Shown here in pieces: positions 44,190-52,758 of a stretch of 64,000 nt of DNA. Both the position numbers and the translations under genes were made by a program. The notes under the pieces are model-generated. The model did not search any database. It was given only the letters and a program-made list of their open reading frames with translations, and was not told the DNA's origin. The stretch covers positions 39,725-103,724 of the forward strand of contig NZ_JACOPX010000020.1 of the NCBI RefSeq assembly GCF_015461835.1, read 5' to 3'. Source of the stretch: Pseudomonas neuropathica (lineage in GTDB: Bacteria > Pseudomonadota > Gammaproteobacteria > Pseudomonadales > Pseudomonadaceae). How positions within the stretch are numbered: position 1 is the stretch's first letter; every line of letters starts with the position of its first letter.

Positions 44190-44208
44190 GAAACGGTGAG
44201 TCTTGGGC

Positions 44209-45516
44209 TTATAGAGTGCTGAACACCGGGAAAGTCCCCAACAGCAGTGCAGCAATCAGGATGCAGATACAAACCAGGATCGCCCATTTCAGGGTGAAAC
44301 GCTGGTGGTCACCGAAATCGATGCCGGCCAGGGCCACCAACAGATACGTCGATGGCACCAACGGGCTCAGCAAGTGGACGGGCTGACCGACGATCGAGGC
44401 ACGGGCCATTTCCACTGCAGTGATTCCATAGTGGCTGGCGGCTTCGGCCAACACCGGCAACACGCCATAGTAGAACGCATCGTTGGACATGAAGAAGGTG
44501 AACGGCATGCTCACCAGCGCCGTGATCACCGCCAGGTACGGGCCGAGGAAATCCGGGATCACCGCCAACAGGCTCTTCGACATCGCATCGACCATGCCGG
44601 TGCCGCTCAGGATACCGGTGAAGATACCCGCCGCAAAGATCAGCCCGACCACTGCCAGCACGCTACCGGCGTGAGCCGCGACGCGGTCCTTCTGCATCTG
44701 CAGGCAAGGGTAGTTGACGATCATGGCAATACTGAATGCCACCATGAACAGCACCGGCAACGGCAACAGGCCGGCGATCAGGGTGCACATCAGGCCGAAG
44801 GTCAGGGCGCCGTTGAACCAGATCAGTTTCGGACGGCGCGCATCGGGGAATTGCGAGACGCTGATTTCGCTGTGATCGATCTCGTCGCCGATCAGGTGCA
44901 GCTCACCGAGACGCGCACGTTCACGTTTGCCGTAGAAATAAGCGATAACCAGAATCGCGACCACACCCGCGGCCATCGCCGGGATCATCGGTACGAAGAT
45001 GTCCGACGGGTCGACATGCAGCGCACTCGCAGCCCGGGCAGTCGGACCACCCCATGGGGTCATGTTCATCACGCCGCCGGCGAGAATGATCAGACCGGCC
45101 ATGATCCGCGGGCTCATGCCGATGCGGCTGTACAGCGGCAGCATGGCGGCCACGCAGATCATGTAAGTGGTCGCGCCGTCACCATCGAGGGACACCACCA
45201 GCGCCAGCACGGCGGTGCCGATCGAGACCTTCAACGGGTCACCCTTGACCAGTTTGAGAATCTTGCGCACGGCCGGGTCGAACAGGCCGGAGTCGATCAT
45301 CAGGGCGAAATAGAGAATGGCGAACATCAGCATCACGCCAGTCGGCGCGAGCTTGGTGATGCCTTCGAGCATCATCGGGCCGATCTTCGGTGCAAAGCCG
45401 CCGAACAGGGCGAAGACGATCGGGATGATGATCAGAGCGATCAGCGCGGACAGGCGCTTGGTCATGATCAGGAACATGAACGTGATGACCATGGCGAAGC
45501 CAAGGAAAGTCAGCAT
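44209..45516 (-). CDS. CitMHS-family divalent-metal/citrate-type symporter
   Basis: A 435-residue transporter with about 12 helices. The family region SLDGDGATTYMICVAAMLPLYSRIGMSPRIMAGLIILAGGVMNMTPWGGPTARAAS is well conserved. CitM/CitH proteins import metal-citrate complexes with protons. The start has GGAG just upstream of ATG 45516. It may be controlled through the 323-bp leader region 45517-45839, which carries an imperfect inverted repeat (45738-45770) and a possible 26-codon upstream frame. Confidence 0.9.
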   Translation of the reverse strand: MLTFLGFAMVITFMFLIMTKRLSALIALIIIPIVFALFGGFAPKIGPMMLEGITKLAPTGVMLMFAILYFALMIDSGLFDPAVRKILKLVKGDPLKVSIGTAVLALVVSLDGDGATTYMICVAAMLPLYSRIGMSPRIMAGLIILAGGVMNMTPWGGPTARAASALHVDPSDIFVPMIPAMAAGVVAILVIAYFYGKRERARLGELHLIGDEIDHSEISVSQFPDARRPKLIWFNGALTFGLMCTLIAGLLPLPVLFMVAFSIAMIVNYPCLQMQKDRVAAHAGSVLAVVGLIFAAGIFTGILSGTGMVDAMSKSLLAVIPDFLGPYLAVITALVSMPFTFFMSNDAFYYGVLPVLAEAASHYGITAVEMARASIVGQPVHLLSPLVPSTYLLVALAGIDFGDHQRFTLKWAILVCICILIAALLLGTFPVFSTL

Positions 45517-45839
45517 GGGAATACTCCAGGCGTAGCGCGGCTAGTTGAGTGAGCGGATCGGGCGGGATCAGCGCAGAACGGGAAGCACGAGACGTACGGG
45601 CGGAGTTGAAGCGAGGAGGCGGGCTACAGAGGACATCAGAATCACCATTGTTGTTGTTAATTGGGCCGTTCGTGCGAGGTATCACACGCGTTGGCCAACC
45701 GGTCTGTTGCCGGAAGTGGAGGCGATGCTAATCGCGGAAGCTTTCAGCTACCTTTCGCTGAAGAAAGCTTTGGGTGAACGGTCAACCGGTCGTCGGATGC
45801 GAACTAAAGTCAATAAACCCGGGAAGGAGGGCGTTCGAC

Positions 45840-46241
45840 ATGAGCGAATTGCACAGCGGCGGCTGCCATTGCGGACACATTCGTTATCAGTTCAGCGGGG
45901 CGTTGCAGGATATCGCCCATTGCCATTGTTCGATTTGCCGCAAGGTCAGCGGCGGGATTGTCACAACCTGGATCACCGTGCCGGCGGCAAATTTCCAATG
46001 GCTGGCTGGTACGCCGGCGCGTTATGACTCATCCGACAGTTGCGCGCGATACTTCTGCCCGCAGTGCGGCGCGCAACTGGCGTTGGTGACGTTGCTCAGC
46101 CCACAGAGTATCGACGTAACCATCGCCACCCTTGATCAACCCGAGCTGGCGCCCGCCGAACGACACATCTGGACCGACAGCCAATTGCCCTGGCTGCACC
46201 TGGACGAGCATCTGCCGGGCGAAGCCGAAGAAACGCTGTGA
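45840..46241 (+). CDS. GFA-family zinc-binding protein
   Basis: A 133-residue protein of the glutathione-dependent formaldehyde-activating (GFA) family. Zinc ligands occur in the expected order: GGCHCGHIRY, HCHCSICRKVSGG and CPQCGAQLA. The start is ATG 45840 with AAGGAGG nine bases upstream. Most GFA-domain proteins are of unknown substrate; a true formaldehyde role is not shown. It converges with the next gene with no gap. Confidence 0.88.
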   Translation: MSELHSGGCHCGHIRYQFSGALQDIAHCHCSICRKVSGGIVTTWITVPAANFQWLAGTPARYDSSDSCARYFCPQCGAQLALVTLLSPQSIDVTIATLDQPELAPAERHIWTDSQLPWLHLDEHLPGEAEETL

Positions 46242-46568
46242 TCAAAAAACAGACAAGTTCAGCGGCCTGATCGCACCCATCCAGATCGCATGCTCAGTGT
46301 GGTCGAGCAAATCATTGCCGGTGTCCGGGTGCAGGAATACCACCAGGCCTTTTCGATTCAGCGCCAGCCATGGCAGCACCTCGCCGATCAGCTCAGGGCC
46401 GAAGGCCAACTGGCAACTCCAGTCCGGATGCGGACCGACCGGACGTTCGTGAACACGGCCCATTTTCACTGGAAATAACTGCGCGGCCTGTTCGCACAAG
46501 GCCCGTGCCTGTTCAATGGTGCTGGCGTCGAAATAGACGTGGGCGTGGTAGCCCTTGATCGCTTGCAT
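46242..46568 (-). CDS. DOPA 4,5-dioxygenase family protein
   Basis: A 108-residue protein matching the small DOPA-dioxygenase family. The conserved His-x-His (KGYHAHVYFDAST) and PHPDWSCQLAF and GLVVFLHPDTGNDLLDHT motifs provide metal ligands. The start ATG 46568 follows GAGGGC. In plants and fungi the family cleaves DOPA for pigment, but bacterial members are mostly unassigned. An upstream frame extension is not supported. Confidence 0.85.
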   Translation of the reverse strand: MQAIKGYHAHVYFDASTIEQARALCEQAAQLFPVKMGRVHERPVGPHPDWSCQLAFGPELIGEVLPWLALNRKGLVVFLHPDTGNDLLDHTEHAIWMGAIRPLNLSVF

Positions 46569-46651
46569 CTGAAGCCCTCGGAAATCGGTTCGAACCCTCG
46601 GCATTGCCCGTATGTCACACGCCATACAAGGGATAAGAAAAGGGATCAGCC

Positions 46652-47317
46652 ATGAAAAATGCCGAAACCCCGGCGGTAAAAGTGGTGCTCTATGGTGCCA
46701 TGAGTAGCCTGGGCAGCGCGTTGATGGCTGAGTTGCTGCGTCGTCAGCATGAAGTCATCGCCATTCTCGACGATCTGACCGCACTTGCGCCGCGTCCCGG
46801 ACTACGCACCAAGAGCGGCGATCTGTTCGATTCCGAGAGAGTCAATCAAAGTGTGGCCGGCAGTTCGGTGGTCATCTGCTTATTGGATGCGCCAGGTTTG
46901 CCCTTCAGCAGCGATCACGTTGAGCGCTCTGTCGTACTCGGCCCCGTCGAGCAGGTGCTGGCCGTCGATGCATTGGTCGATGGACTGCAAGCCGCCAACG
47001 TTTCGCGGCTGTTTCTGGTGGGGGATTTTGCCGTACTCGATGAGCCGGACGTCGATGATCGCCTGCAACGCCATGCCGCCGAAGAAATTCGCGAAGCCGT
47101 GCAAAGCAGCCCGCTGCACTGGACGCTGGTCAATGCGCCACACGGCGTGGCCGGGCTGACCATTGAGCATTTCAGCCAGGTCGGCGGCAATCTCGAACCG
47201 GGTCTGGCCGAGCCACTGGAGCGGCTGAACCGCGTGGCGGTGGGGATTGCCGATGAGCTACGGCTGAATTTGCATGTAGGGCAGCATGTGAATTTCGTTG
47301 CGGCTTCAGATTCGTAA
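46652..47317 (+). CDS. NAD(P)-binding Rossmann-fold protein (NmrA/SDR-like)
   Basis: A 221-residue protein beginning with a nucleotide-binding fold (VKVVLYGAMSSLGSALMAELLRR, a GxxxxxG variant) and the typical DLFDSERVNQSVAGSSVVICLL segment. The catalytic Tyr-Lys pair of classical SDRs is not evident, so it may be a sensor or an atypical reductase. I do not recognise a specific function. Confidence 0.8.
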   Translation: MKNAETPAVKVVLYGAMSSLGSALMAELLRRQHEVIAILDDLTALAPRPGLRTKSGDLFDSERVNQSVAGSSVVICLLDAPGLPFSSDHVERSVVLGPVEQVLAVDALVDGLQAANVSRLFLVGDFAVLDEPDVDDRLQRHAAEEIREAVQSSPLHWTLVNAPHGVAGLTIEHFSQVGGNLEPGLAEPLERLNRVAVGIADELRLNLHVGQHVNFVAASDS

Positions 47318-47324
47318 ACGATCT

Positions 47325-48275
47325 TCAAACCGCGATCGAAGGCAACGTCAAACCGTTGAGGGATTGCGCGCTGCTCGCCTGTTCCGCCATTAACCAATCG
47401 ACAAACTGTTGAATCAACGCGCCCCGACGTTTGCGCTGGGGCAGCACCACGTAATAACCGAGGCGCGACAGCGTGGTTTCAGCAATCGGCCGGCATAACA
47501 AACCCTGACTAAGCAAGTTATCCACAAGGTGCCGCCAGCCAATCGCCACGCCTTGGCCGCCAATCGCCGCTTGAATCAACAGCGTGTAATTGTCGAAGCG
47601 CAATTGCCCCGGCGCCGGCGGTGTATTGATACCGAGTTCACGGAACAGACCACTCCAGTCAAACCAGTTGCTGCTGTTTTCCCCACGCAGGTGCAGCAAC
47701 GGAAACTCCAGCAGCGCGTGAGCAGGCAAGGGCAGGGCGCGATCCTTGAGCAATTGCGGGCTGCACACCGGGAATACTTCTTCGCTGAACAACCAATGGC
47801 TTTCGCCCTGCTTGAAACGCCCATCACCGAACAGGATCGCCACGTCGATATCGGTGCGTAGCATGTTGTGGTTGCGTTCGCTGGTCACCAGGCTGACGTC
47901 GACCTGTGGGTTAGCTTCATGAAAGCGGTGCAGGCGCGGCATCAGCCAATAAGCAGCGAAGGCAAAGTCGGTGGCAACTTGCAGGACTTCATGTTGCTGC
48001 TGTGCGCTGATCGCGCTCAATCCTGCATCGATATTCTGCAAACCGAGAGTAACTTGCTCAAACAGGATCGCACCGATTTCGGTCAGCTCAATCCCTCGGT
48101 AAATCCGATCAAACAGGCGCGTGCCGAGCTGTTCTTCCAGCCGTTTGATCTGCTGACTGATCGCTGGTTGCGTGGTGCCAAGCTCTACCGCTGCTGCAGT
48201 AAAGCTGCGCTGGCGGGCTGCAGCTTCGAAGGCGCGCAGCAGGTCGAGCGACAGATCACCCAAGGCTTCATACAT
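47325..48275 (-). CDS. LysR-type regulator of choline-sulfate use
   Basis: A 316-residue LysR regulator. The helix-turn-helix is at residues ~22-45 (AAARQRSFTAAAVELGTTQPAISQQIKRLEEQLG), followed by an effector-binding domain. It diverges from betC (choline sulfatase), the classical position for its activator, and similar proteins are annotated as choline sulfate utilisation regulators. The intergenic region carries overlapping palindromes (48310-48340) suited to a LysR operator. Confidence 0.88.
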   Translation of the reverse strand: MYEALGDLSLDLLRAFEAAARQRSFTAAAVELGTTQPAISQQIKRLEEQLGTRLFDRIYRGIELTEIGAILFEQVTLGLQNIDAGLSAISAQQQHEVLQVATDFAFAAYWLMPRLHRFHEANPQVDVSLVTSERNHNMLRTDIDVAILFGDGRFKQGESHWLFSEEVFPVCSPQLLKDRALPLPAHALLEFPLLHLRGENSSNWFDWSGLFRELGINTPPAPGQLRFDNYTLLIQAAIGGQGVAIGWRHLVDNLLSQGLLCRPIAETTLSRLGYYVVLPQRKRRGALIQQFVDWLMAEQASSAQSLNGLTLPSIAV

Positions 48276-48309
48276 AAGCTGTGCTTATCCTAGTCATTGT
48301 CCGGCGCGG

Positions 48310-48340
48310 GCTTTACCGGATAAAGCATGGACTCCATGCT
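48310..48340. promoter_or_regulatory. Overlapping palindromes in the lysR-betC gap (likely operator)
   Basis: GCTTTACCGGATAAAGC (48310-48326) has perfect 6-bp arms of the T-N11-A type used by LysR regulators. It overlaps a second perfect palindrome, AGCATGGACTCCATGCT (48324-48340). Both lie between the divergent regulator and betC. Confidence 0.6.
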
Positions 48341-48389
48341 CGATCGCAGCAATGTCGCATAAATATTCACTATGGAATGCCGCGATCAC

Positions 48390-49904
48390 ATGAAGCGCAA
48401 GAATATTCTTTTCATCATGGCCGATCAGATGGCCGCGCCAATGTTGCCGTTCTACGGCCCATCGCCGATCAAACTGCCGAATCTTTCCCGCCTCGCCGCC
48501 CAAGGCGTGGTGTTCGATGCCGCTTACTGCAACAGCCCGTTGTGCGCGCCATCGCGGTTCACCCTGGTCAGCGGCCAGTTGCCGAGCAAGATCGGCGCCT
48601 ACGACAACGCCGCCGATTTCCCTGCCGATGTGCCGACTTATGCCCATTACTTGCGCCGCCTCGGCTACCGCACCGCGCTATCCGGCAAGATGCACTTCTG
48701 CGGTCCGGACCAGTTGCACGGTTATGAAGAACGCCTGACCAGTGATATCTACCCGGCCGATTACGGTTGGGCCGTGAACTGGGATGAGCCGGATGTACGG
48801 CCGAGCTGGTACCACAACATGTCTTCGGTGCTGCAGGCCGGTCCGTGTGTGCGTACCAACCAACTCGATTTTGATGAAGAGGTGGTATTCAAGGCGCAGC
48901 AATACCTGTTCGATCACATTCGCGAGGAGGGCGATCAGCCGTTCTGCCTTACCGTATCAATGACTCATCCACACGACCCGTACACCATTCCCAAAGCATT
49001 CTGGGATTTGTATGACGATGCTGATATCCCGTTGCCTACAACGCCGGATCAACACGAACTCGATCCGCACTCGCAGCGGCTGCTCAAGGTTTATGACCTG
49101 TGGGATAAGCCACTGCCTGTGGATAAGATTCGCGATGCACGCCGGGCATATTTCGGTGCATGTAGCTATATCGACGCCAACGTCGGCAAACTTCTGCAAA
49201 CCCTCGAAGAAACCGGGCTGATCGATGACACAATTATTGTCTTCTCCGGTGACCACGGCGACATGCTCGGCGAAAAGGGCCTTTGGTACAAAATGCATTG
49301 GTACGAAATGGCAGCCCGCGTCCCCCTGTTGATAAGTGCTCCAGGCCAGTTCGATGCCGGGCGTGTCAGCGCTGCCGTATCGACCGCAGACCTGTTGCCA
49401 ACCTTCGTCGAATTGGCCGGCGGCACGCTGCAAGCCGGCTTGCCACTGGATGGCCGCTCACTGGTTTCGCACCTGCGAGGGCAGGGCGGTCATGACGAAG
49501 TGTTCGGCGAATACATGGCCGAAGGCACCATCAGCCCGCTGATGATGATCCGTCGCGGCGCGTACAAATTTATCTACAGTGAAAGCGACCCTTGCCTACT
49601 CTTCGACGTAAATAACGATCCGCATGAACTGGAAGAACTCAGCCAATCGCCGCAACATCGCCTGCTTTTCGACGATTTTATCGCCGAAGCACGGGCCAAA
49701 TGGGACATTCAGTCGATTCACCGGGAGGTCCTCGCGAGCCAGCGCCGCCGCCGATTTGTCGCCGACGCGTTGACCATCGGCAAGCTGAAGAGCTGGGATC
49801 ACCAGCCACTGGTGGACGCCAGTCAGCAATACATGCGCAACCACATCGACCTCGACGATCTGGAACGCAAAGCACGTTATCCACAACCCTGCCAAAACCA
49901 ATAA
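48390..49904 (+). CDS. betC: Choline-sulfatase
   Basis: A 504-residue sulfatase that splits choline-O-sulfate into choline and sulfate. The formylglycine-forming site is Cys52-Ala-Pro-Ser-Arg56 (CNSPLCAPSRFTLVSG), the Cys being the residue converted. Metal and active-site parts include NILFIMADQ at the start and VFSGDHGDMLGEKGLWYKMHWYE. I use ATG 48390 (MKRKNILFIM); six extra in-frame codons upstream are unlikely. The gene is followed 16 bases later by choX and then a SulP transporter, consistent with a dedicated pathway. Confidence 0.95.
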   Translation: MKRKNILFIMADQMAAPMLPFYGPSPIKLPNLSRLAAQGVVFDAAYCNSPLCAPSRFTLVSGQLPSKIGAYDNAADFPADVPTYAHYLRRLGYRTALSGKMHFCGPDQLHGYEERLTSDIYPADYGWAVNWDEPDVRPSWYHNMSSVLQAGPCVRTNQLDFDEEVVFKAQQYLFDHIREEGDQPFCLTVSMTHPHDPYTIPKAFWDLYDDADIPLPTTPDQHELDPHSQRLLKVYDLWDKPLPVDKIRDARRAYFGACSYIDANVGKLLQTLEETGLIDDTIIVFSGDHGDMLGEKGLWYKMHWYEMAARVPLLISAPGQFDAGRVSAAVSTADLLPTFVELAGGTLQAGLPLDGRSLVSHLRGQGGHDEVFGEYMAEGTISPLMMIRRGAYKFIYSESDPCLLFDVNNDPHELEELSQSPQHRLLFDDFIAEARAKWDIQSIHREVLASQRRRRFVADALTIGKLKSWDHQPLVDASQQYMRNHIDLDDLERKARYPQPCQNQ

Positions 49905-49920
49905 TGTTAAGGGGAAGTCC

Positions 49921-50841
49921 ATGCGTAAGTTATCCACAGTAGTGACGGTCGGCCTGCTCGCGCTGAGCAGCGCCTCGGCCTTCGCTGAGCAAAGCTGCGA
50001 CACCGTGAAAATGGCCGATCCGGGCTGGAGCGACATCGCCGCGACCAACGCCATCACCGGGTTTCTGCTGGATGGCATGGGCTACAAGGCTAAGGTCGAC
50101 ACCCTCGCGGTGCCGATCACCTTCGGTGGTTTGAAGGACGGCCAGGTGGACGTGTTCCTCGGCAACTGGATGCCGGCGCAGCAGGGTTTCTATGACAAGT
50201 TCGTCGCCACCGGCGATGTCACGCAACTGGCGAAGAACCTCGACGGCACCGAATTCACCCTCGCCGTGCCGGACTACGTGTGGGACGCGGGTGTGCATAA
50301 CTTTGCCGACCTGAACAAATATGCGGACAAGTTCGAGCGCAAGATCTACGGCATCGGTTCGGGCGCGCCGGCGAATATTTCGTTGCAGGAAATCATCAAG
50401 AAGAACGACTTCGACATGGGCCAGTGGAAGCTGATCGAATCCAGCGAACAGGCGATGCTGGCTGAAGTGTCGCGGGCGGTGAAGAAACAGAAATTCGTCA
50501 CCTTCCTCGGCTGGACGCCGCACCCGATGAACGTGCAGTTGAAGATGCATTACCTCAAGGGCGGCGAGAAGTATTTTGGCGATACCGGCAGCGTGTTTAC
50601 GTTGACGCGCAAGGGCTACGCCGAAGCCTGTCCGAATGTGGGTAAGTTGCTGACCAATCTTTCGTTCACGCAGGAGATGGAGAACAGCATCATGGCTGAG
50701 GTGGTGAACAAGAAGGTCAGCAATGCCGAGGCGGCGAAGGCGTGGATCAAGGAGAATCCGGCGGTGTTGGACAAGTGGCTGGATGGGGTGAGGACCGTAG
50801 ATGGCAAGGATGCGTTGGTGGCGGTCAAAGCCAAGCTCTGA
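49921..50841 (+). CDS. choX: Choline ABC transporter substrate-binding protein
   Basis: A 306-residue periplasmic binding protein. After a signal peptide (ending ASAFAEQSC) it shows ChoX-family parts: KMADPGWSDIAATNAITGFLLDGMGYKAKVDTLAV, DVFLGNWMPAQQGFYD and WTPHPMNVQLKMHYL, including aromatic residues expected for a quaternary-ammonium cage. It captures choline; the membrane parts are encoded elsewhere, not in this window. GGGGAAG lies upstream of the ATG. Confidence 0.93.
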   Translation: MRKLSTVVTVGLLALSSASAFAEQSCDTVKMADPGWSDIAATNAITGFLLDGMGYKAKVDTLAVPITFGGLKDGQVDVFLGNWMPAQQGFYDKFVATGDVTQLAKNLDGTEFTLAVPDYVWDAGVHNFADLNKYADKFERKIYGIGSGAPANISLQEIIKKNDFDMGQWKLIESSEQAMLAEVSRAVKKQKFVTFLGWTPHPMNVQLKMHYLKGGEKYFGDTGSVFTLTRKGYAEACPNVGKLLTNLSFTQEMENSIMAEVVNKKVSNAEAAKAWIKENPAVLDKWLDGVRTVDGKDALVAVKAKL

Positions 50842-50882
50842 TCGTGGGATTGCTGGAATTGTGCACTGCTTGAGATTTTTGC

Positions 50883-51045
50883 CCCCTCACCCCAGCCCTC
50901 TCCCCCAGAGGGGGCGAGGGGGAAAGGGAGCCGATATTTTTTGGATTCGAGACCTGAGTTCGACGCTGATTCCTCAGGTCGATGTAGCGAGTCCGATCAC
51001 CTCGGTCAGTCCCCTCTCCCTCTGGGAGAGGGCTAGGGTGAGGGG
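50883..51045. repeat. Second copy of the ~170-bp dispersed repeat
   Basis: Starts CCCCTCACCCCAGCCCTCTC and ends with GAGAGGGCTAGGGTGAGGGG, enclosing CAGGTCGATGTAG and CACCTCGGTCAGT shared with the 4974-5151 copy. It lies in the 257-bp gap between choX and the SulP gene; the flanking sequence shows no gene. Confidence 0.8.
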
Positions 51046-51098
51046 CCTTTCCCCTGACACCCTGATAACCTTGAACAAAACCCCAACCGCGAGGACCC

Positions 51099-52667
51099 AT
51101 GGCCTTCCCCAGCCGCCACTCTCTCTTGCCCTTCCTCACCTGGCTACCGCGGCAAACCCGCGCCAGCGTCGGACGGGACCTGATCGTCGGCCTTAGCGGT
51201 GCGATTCTCGCGTTACCCCAGTCGATTGCCTACGCGCTGATCGCCGGTCTCCCACCTGAATACGGCCTCTATGCCGCAATCATCCCGGTGCTGATTGCCT
51301 GCCTGTGGGGCTCGTCATGGCATTTGATCTGTGGCCCGACCGCGGCGATTTCGATCGTGCTGTACGCCAGCGTCAGCCCTTTGGCCGTACCAGCATCGCA
51401 GGACTACATCACGCTGATCCTGCTGCTGACCTTCCTCGCCGGGCTTTTCCAGTGGCTGCTTGGCTTGCTGCGCTTCGGTGCGCTGGTGAACTTCGTTTCG
51501 CATTCGGTGGTGCTGGGGTTCACCCTCGGCGCGGCAGTGGTGATTGCCATCGGGCAGTTGCCTAATCTTTTGGGACTCGAGCTGCCGGCCAAAGCCACGG
51601 CGCTGGCCAGTTTGATGGATCTGCTGCAACACCTCAGGGCTGTGGATAAACCTTCGTTGGTACTCGGTGTGGCGACGGTGGTTGTCGGTGTGGTGTTGAA
51701 ACAATTGCTGCCGCGCTGGCCGACGCTGTTGATAACCCTCGCTTTGGCCAGCCTGCTGGTGTGGCTTTGGCCGGCGATGTTCGGCCACGTGCATCTGGTC
51801 AGCGCCTTTGTCGGGCGTTTGCCGCCGTTCAGTGGATTGCCGCTGGATCTGGATCTGATTTTACGTCTGCTGCCCAGCGCCGTGGCGGTGGGCATGCTCG
51901 GACTGGTCACCAGTCTGTCGATTGCCCGCTCGATTTCGGCGCGGTCGCAACAGCTGCTCGATGCCAATCAGGAAGTCCGCGCGCAGGGCTTGTCGAATAT
52001 TGTCGGCGCGTTTTTCTCCGGATCATTGTCGGCAGGCTCGTTTACTCGCTCGGGGTTGAGTTATGAGGCAGGCGCCTGTTCGCCACTGGCCGGGGTGTTT
52101 TCGGCGATCTGGGTCGCGCTGTTCGCGATATTCGGCGCCGGGCTGATCGCGCACATTCCGATCCCGGCGATGGCGGGGAGCATTCTGCTGATTGCCTGGG
52201 GACTGGTGGATCACCGCGGCATTCGTGCCTTGTTGCGGGTCAGTCGCGCCGAGTTCGTGGTCATGGCGCTGACTTGTCTGGCGACGTTGCTGCTGGAGTT
52301 GCAGACTGCGATTTATGCCGGTGTGCTCGCATCGCTGTTCTTCTACCTCAAGCGCACTTCGCAACCGCGCGTGCAGCACTGGCGCGACGGCGAAGACGAT
52401 GTGTTGCGTGTCGGCGGATCGATCTTTTTCGGCGCCAGCCATTACCTGCAGGTACGCCTGCAACGGCTGCACGGCTCGCGAGTGGTAATTGAGGCGCAGC
52501 AGATCAACTTCATCGATTATTCGGGCGTGGAGATGCTGCATCAGGAGGCGCGGCGCTTGCTTAGCCAGGATCGCAGCCTGACCTTGCGCCGGGCGCGGCC
52601 GCAGGTGGTGGAGGAGCTGAGGAAGCTGGAAGGGCCGGAGAAATGTCCGATCCGGTTTGAGGATTGA
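51099..52667 (+). CDS. SulP-family anion transporter
   Basis: A 522-residue SulP/SLC26 protein with about 12-14 helices and a C-terminal STAS domain (residues ~430-515: VLRVGGSIFFGASHYLQVRLQRLHGSRVVIEAQQINFIDYSGVEMLHQEARR). The N-terminal signature GLSGAILALPQSIAYALIAGLPPEYGLYAAIIPVLIACLWGSSWHLICGPTAAIS is typical. Next to choline sulfatase, it most likely handles the sulfate released from, or the uptake of, choline sulfate; direction and substrate are inferred. GAGGA lies upstream of the ATG. Confidence 0.92.
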   Translation: MAFPSRHSLLPFLTWLPRQTRASVGRDLIVGLSGAILALPQSIAYALIAGLPPEYGLYAAIIPVLIACLWGSSWHLICGPTAAISIVLYASVSPLAVPASQDYITLILLLTFLAGLFQWLLGLLRFGALVNFVSHSVVLGFTLGAAVVIAIGQLPNLLGLELPAKATALASLMDLLQHLRAVDKPSLVLGVATVVVGVVLKQLLPRWPTLLITLALASLLVWLWPAMFGHVHLVSAFVGRLPPFSGLPLDLDLILRLLPSAVAVGMLGLVTSLSIARSISARSQQLLDANQEVRAQGLSNIVGAFFSGSLSAGSFTRSGLSYEAGACSPLAGVFSAIWVALFAIFGAGLIAHIPIPAMAGSILLIAWGLVDHRGIRALLRVSRAEFVVMALTCLATLLLELQTAIYAGVLASLFFYLKRTSQPRVQHWRDGEDDVLRVGGSIFFGASHYLQVRLQRLHGSRVVIEAQQINFIDYSGVEMLHQEARRLLSQDRSLTLRRARPQVVEELRKLEGPEKCPIRFED

Positions 52668-52689
52668 TCAAAGACCGGCGGTGCGGCCA

Positions 52690-52753
52690 TTCGCGAGCAA
52701 GCTCGCTCCCACATCTGATCGCATTCCACTGTGGGAGCGAGCTTGCTCGCGAA
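52690..52753. repeat. REPIN
   Basis: TTCGCGAGCAAGCTCGCTCC is mirrored by GGAGCGAGCTTGCTCGCGAA with a 16-base centre. It lies between the convergent SulP and aroE genes and may end both transcripts. Same family as 10195-10283. Confidence 0.85.
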
Positions 52754-52758
52754 GCTTT

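Noticed and set aside
44124..44208. yybP-ykoY manganese riboswitch upstream of the TerC gene
   Set aside because: The 85-bp gap holds the terminator of the upstream CitMHS gene and no riboswitch-like core.
49877..49938. A replication origin based on the DnaA-box pair
   Set aside because: Only two boxes inside coding sequence, no AT-rich unwinding region, and dnaA/dnaN/gyrB/rpmH are not in the window.
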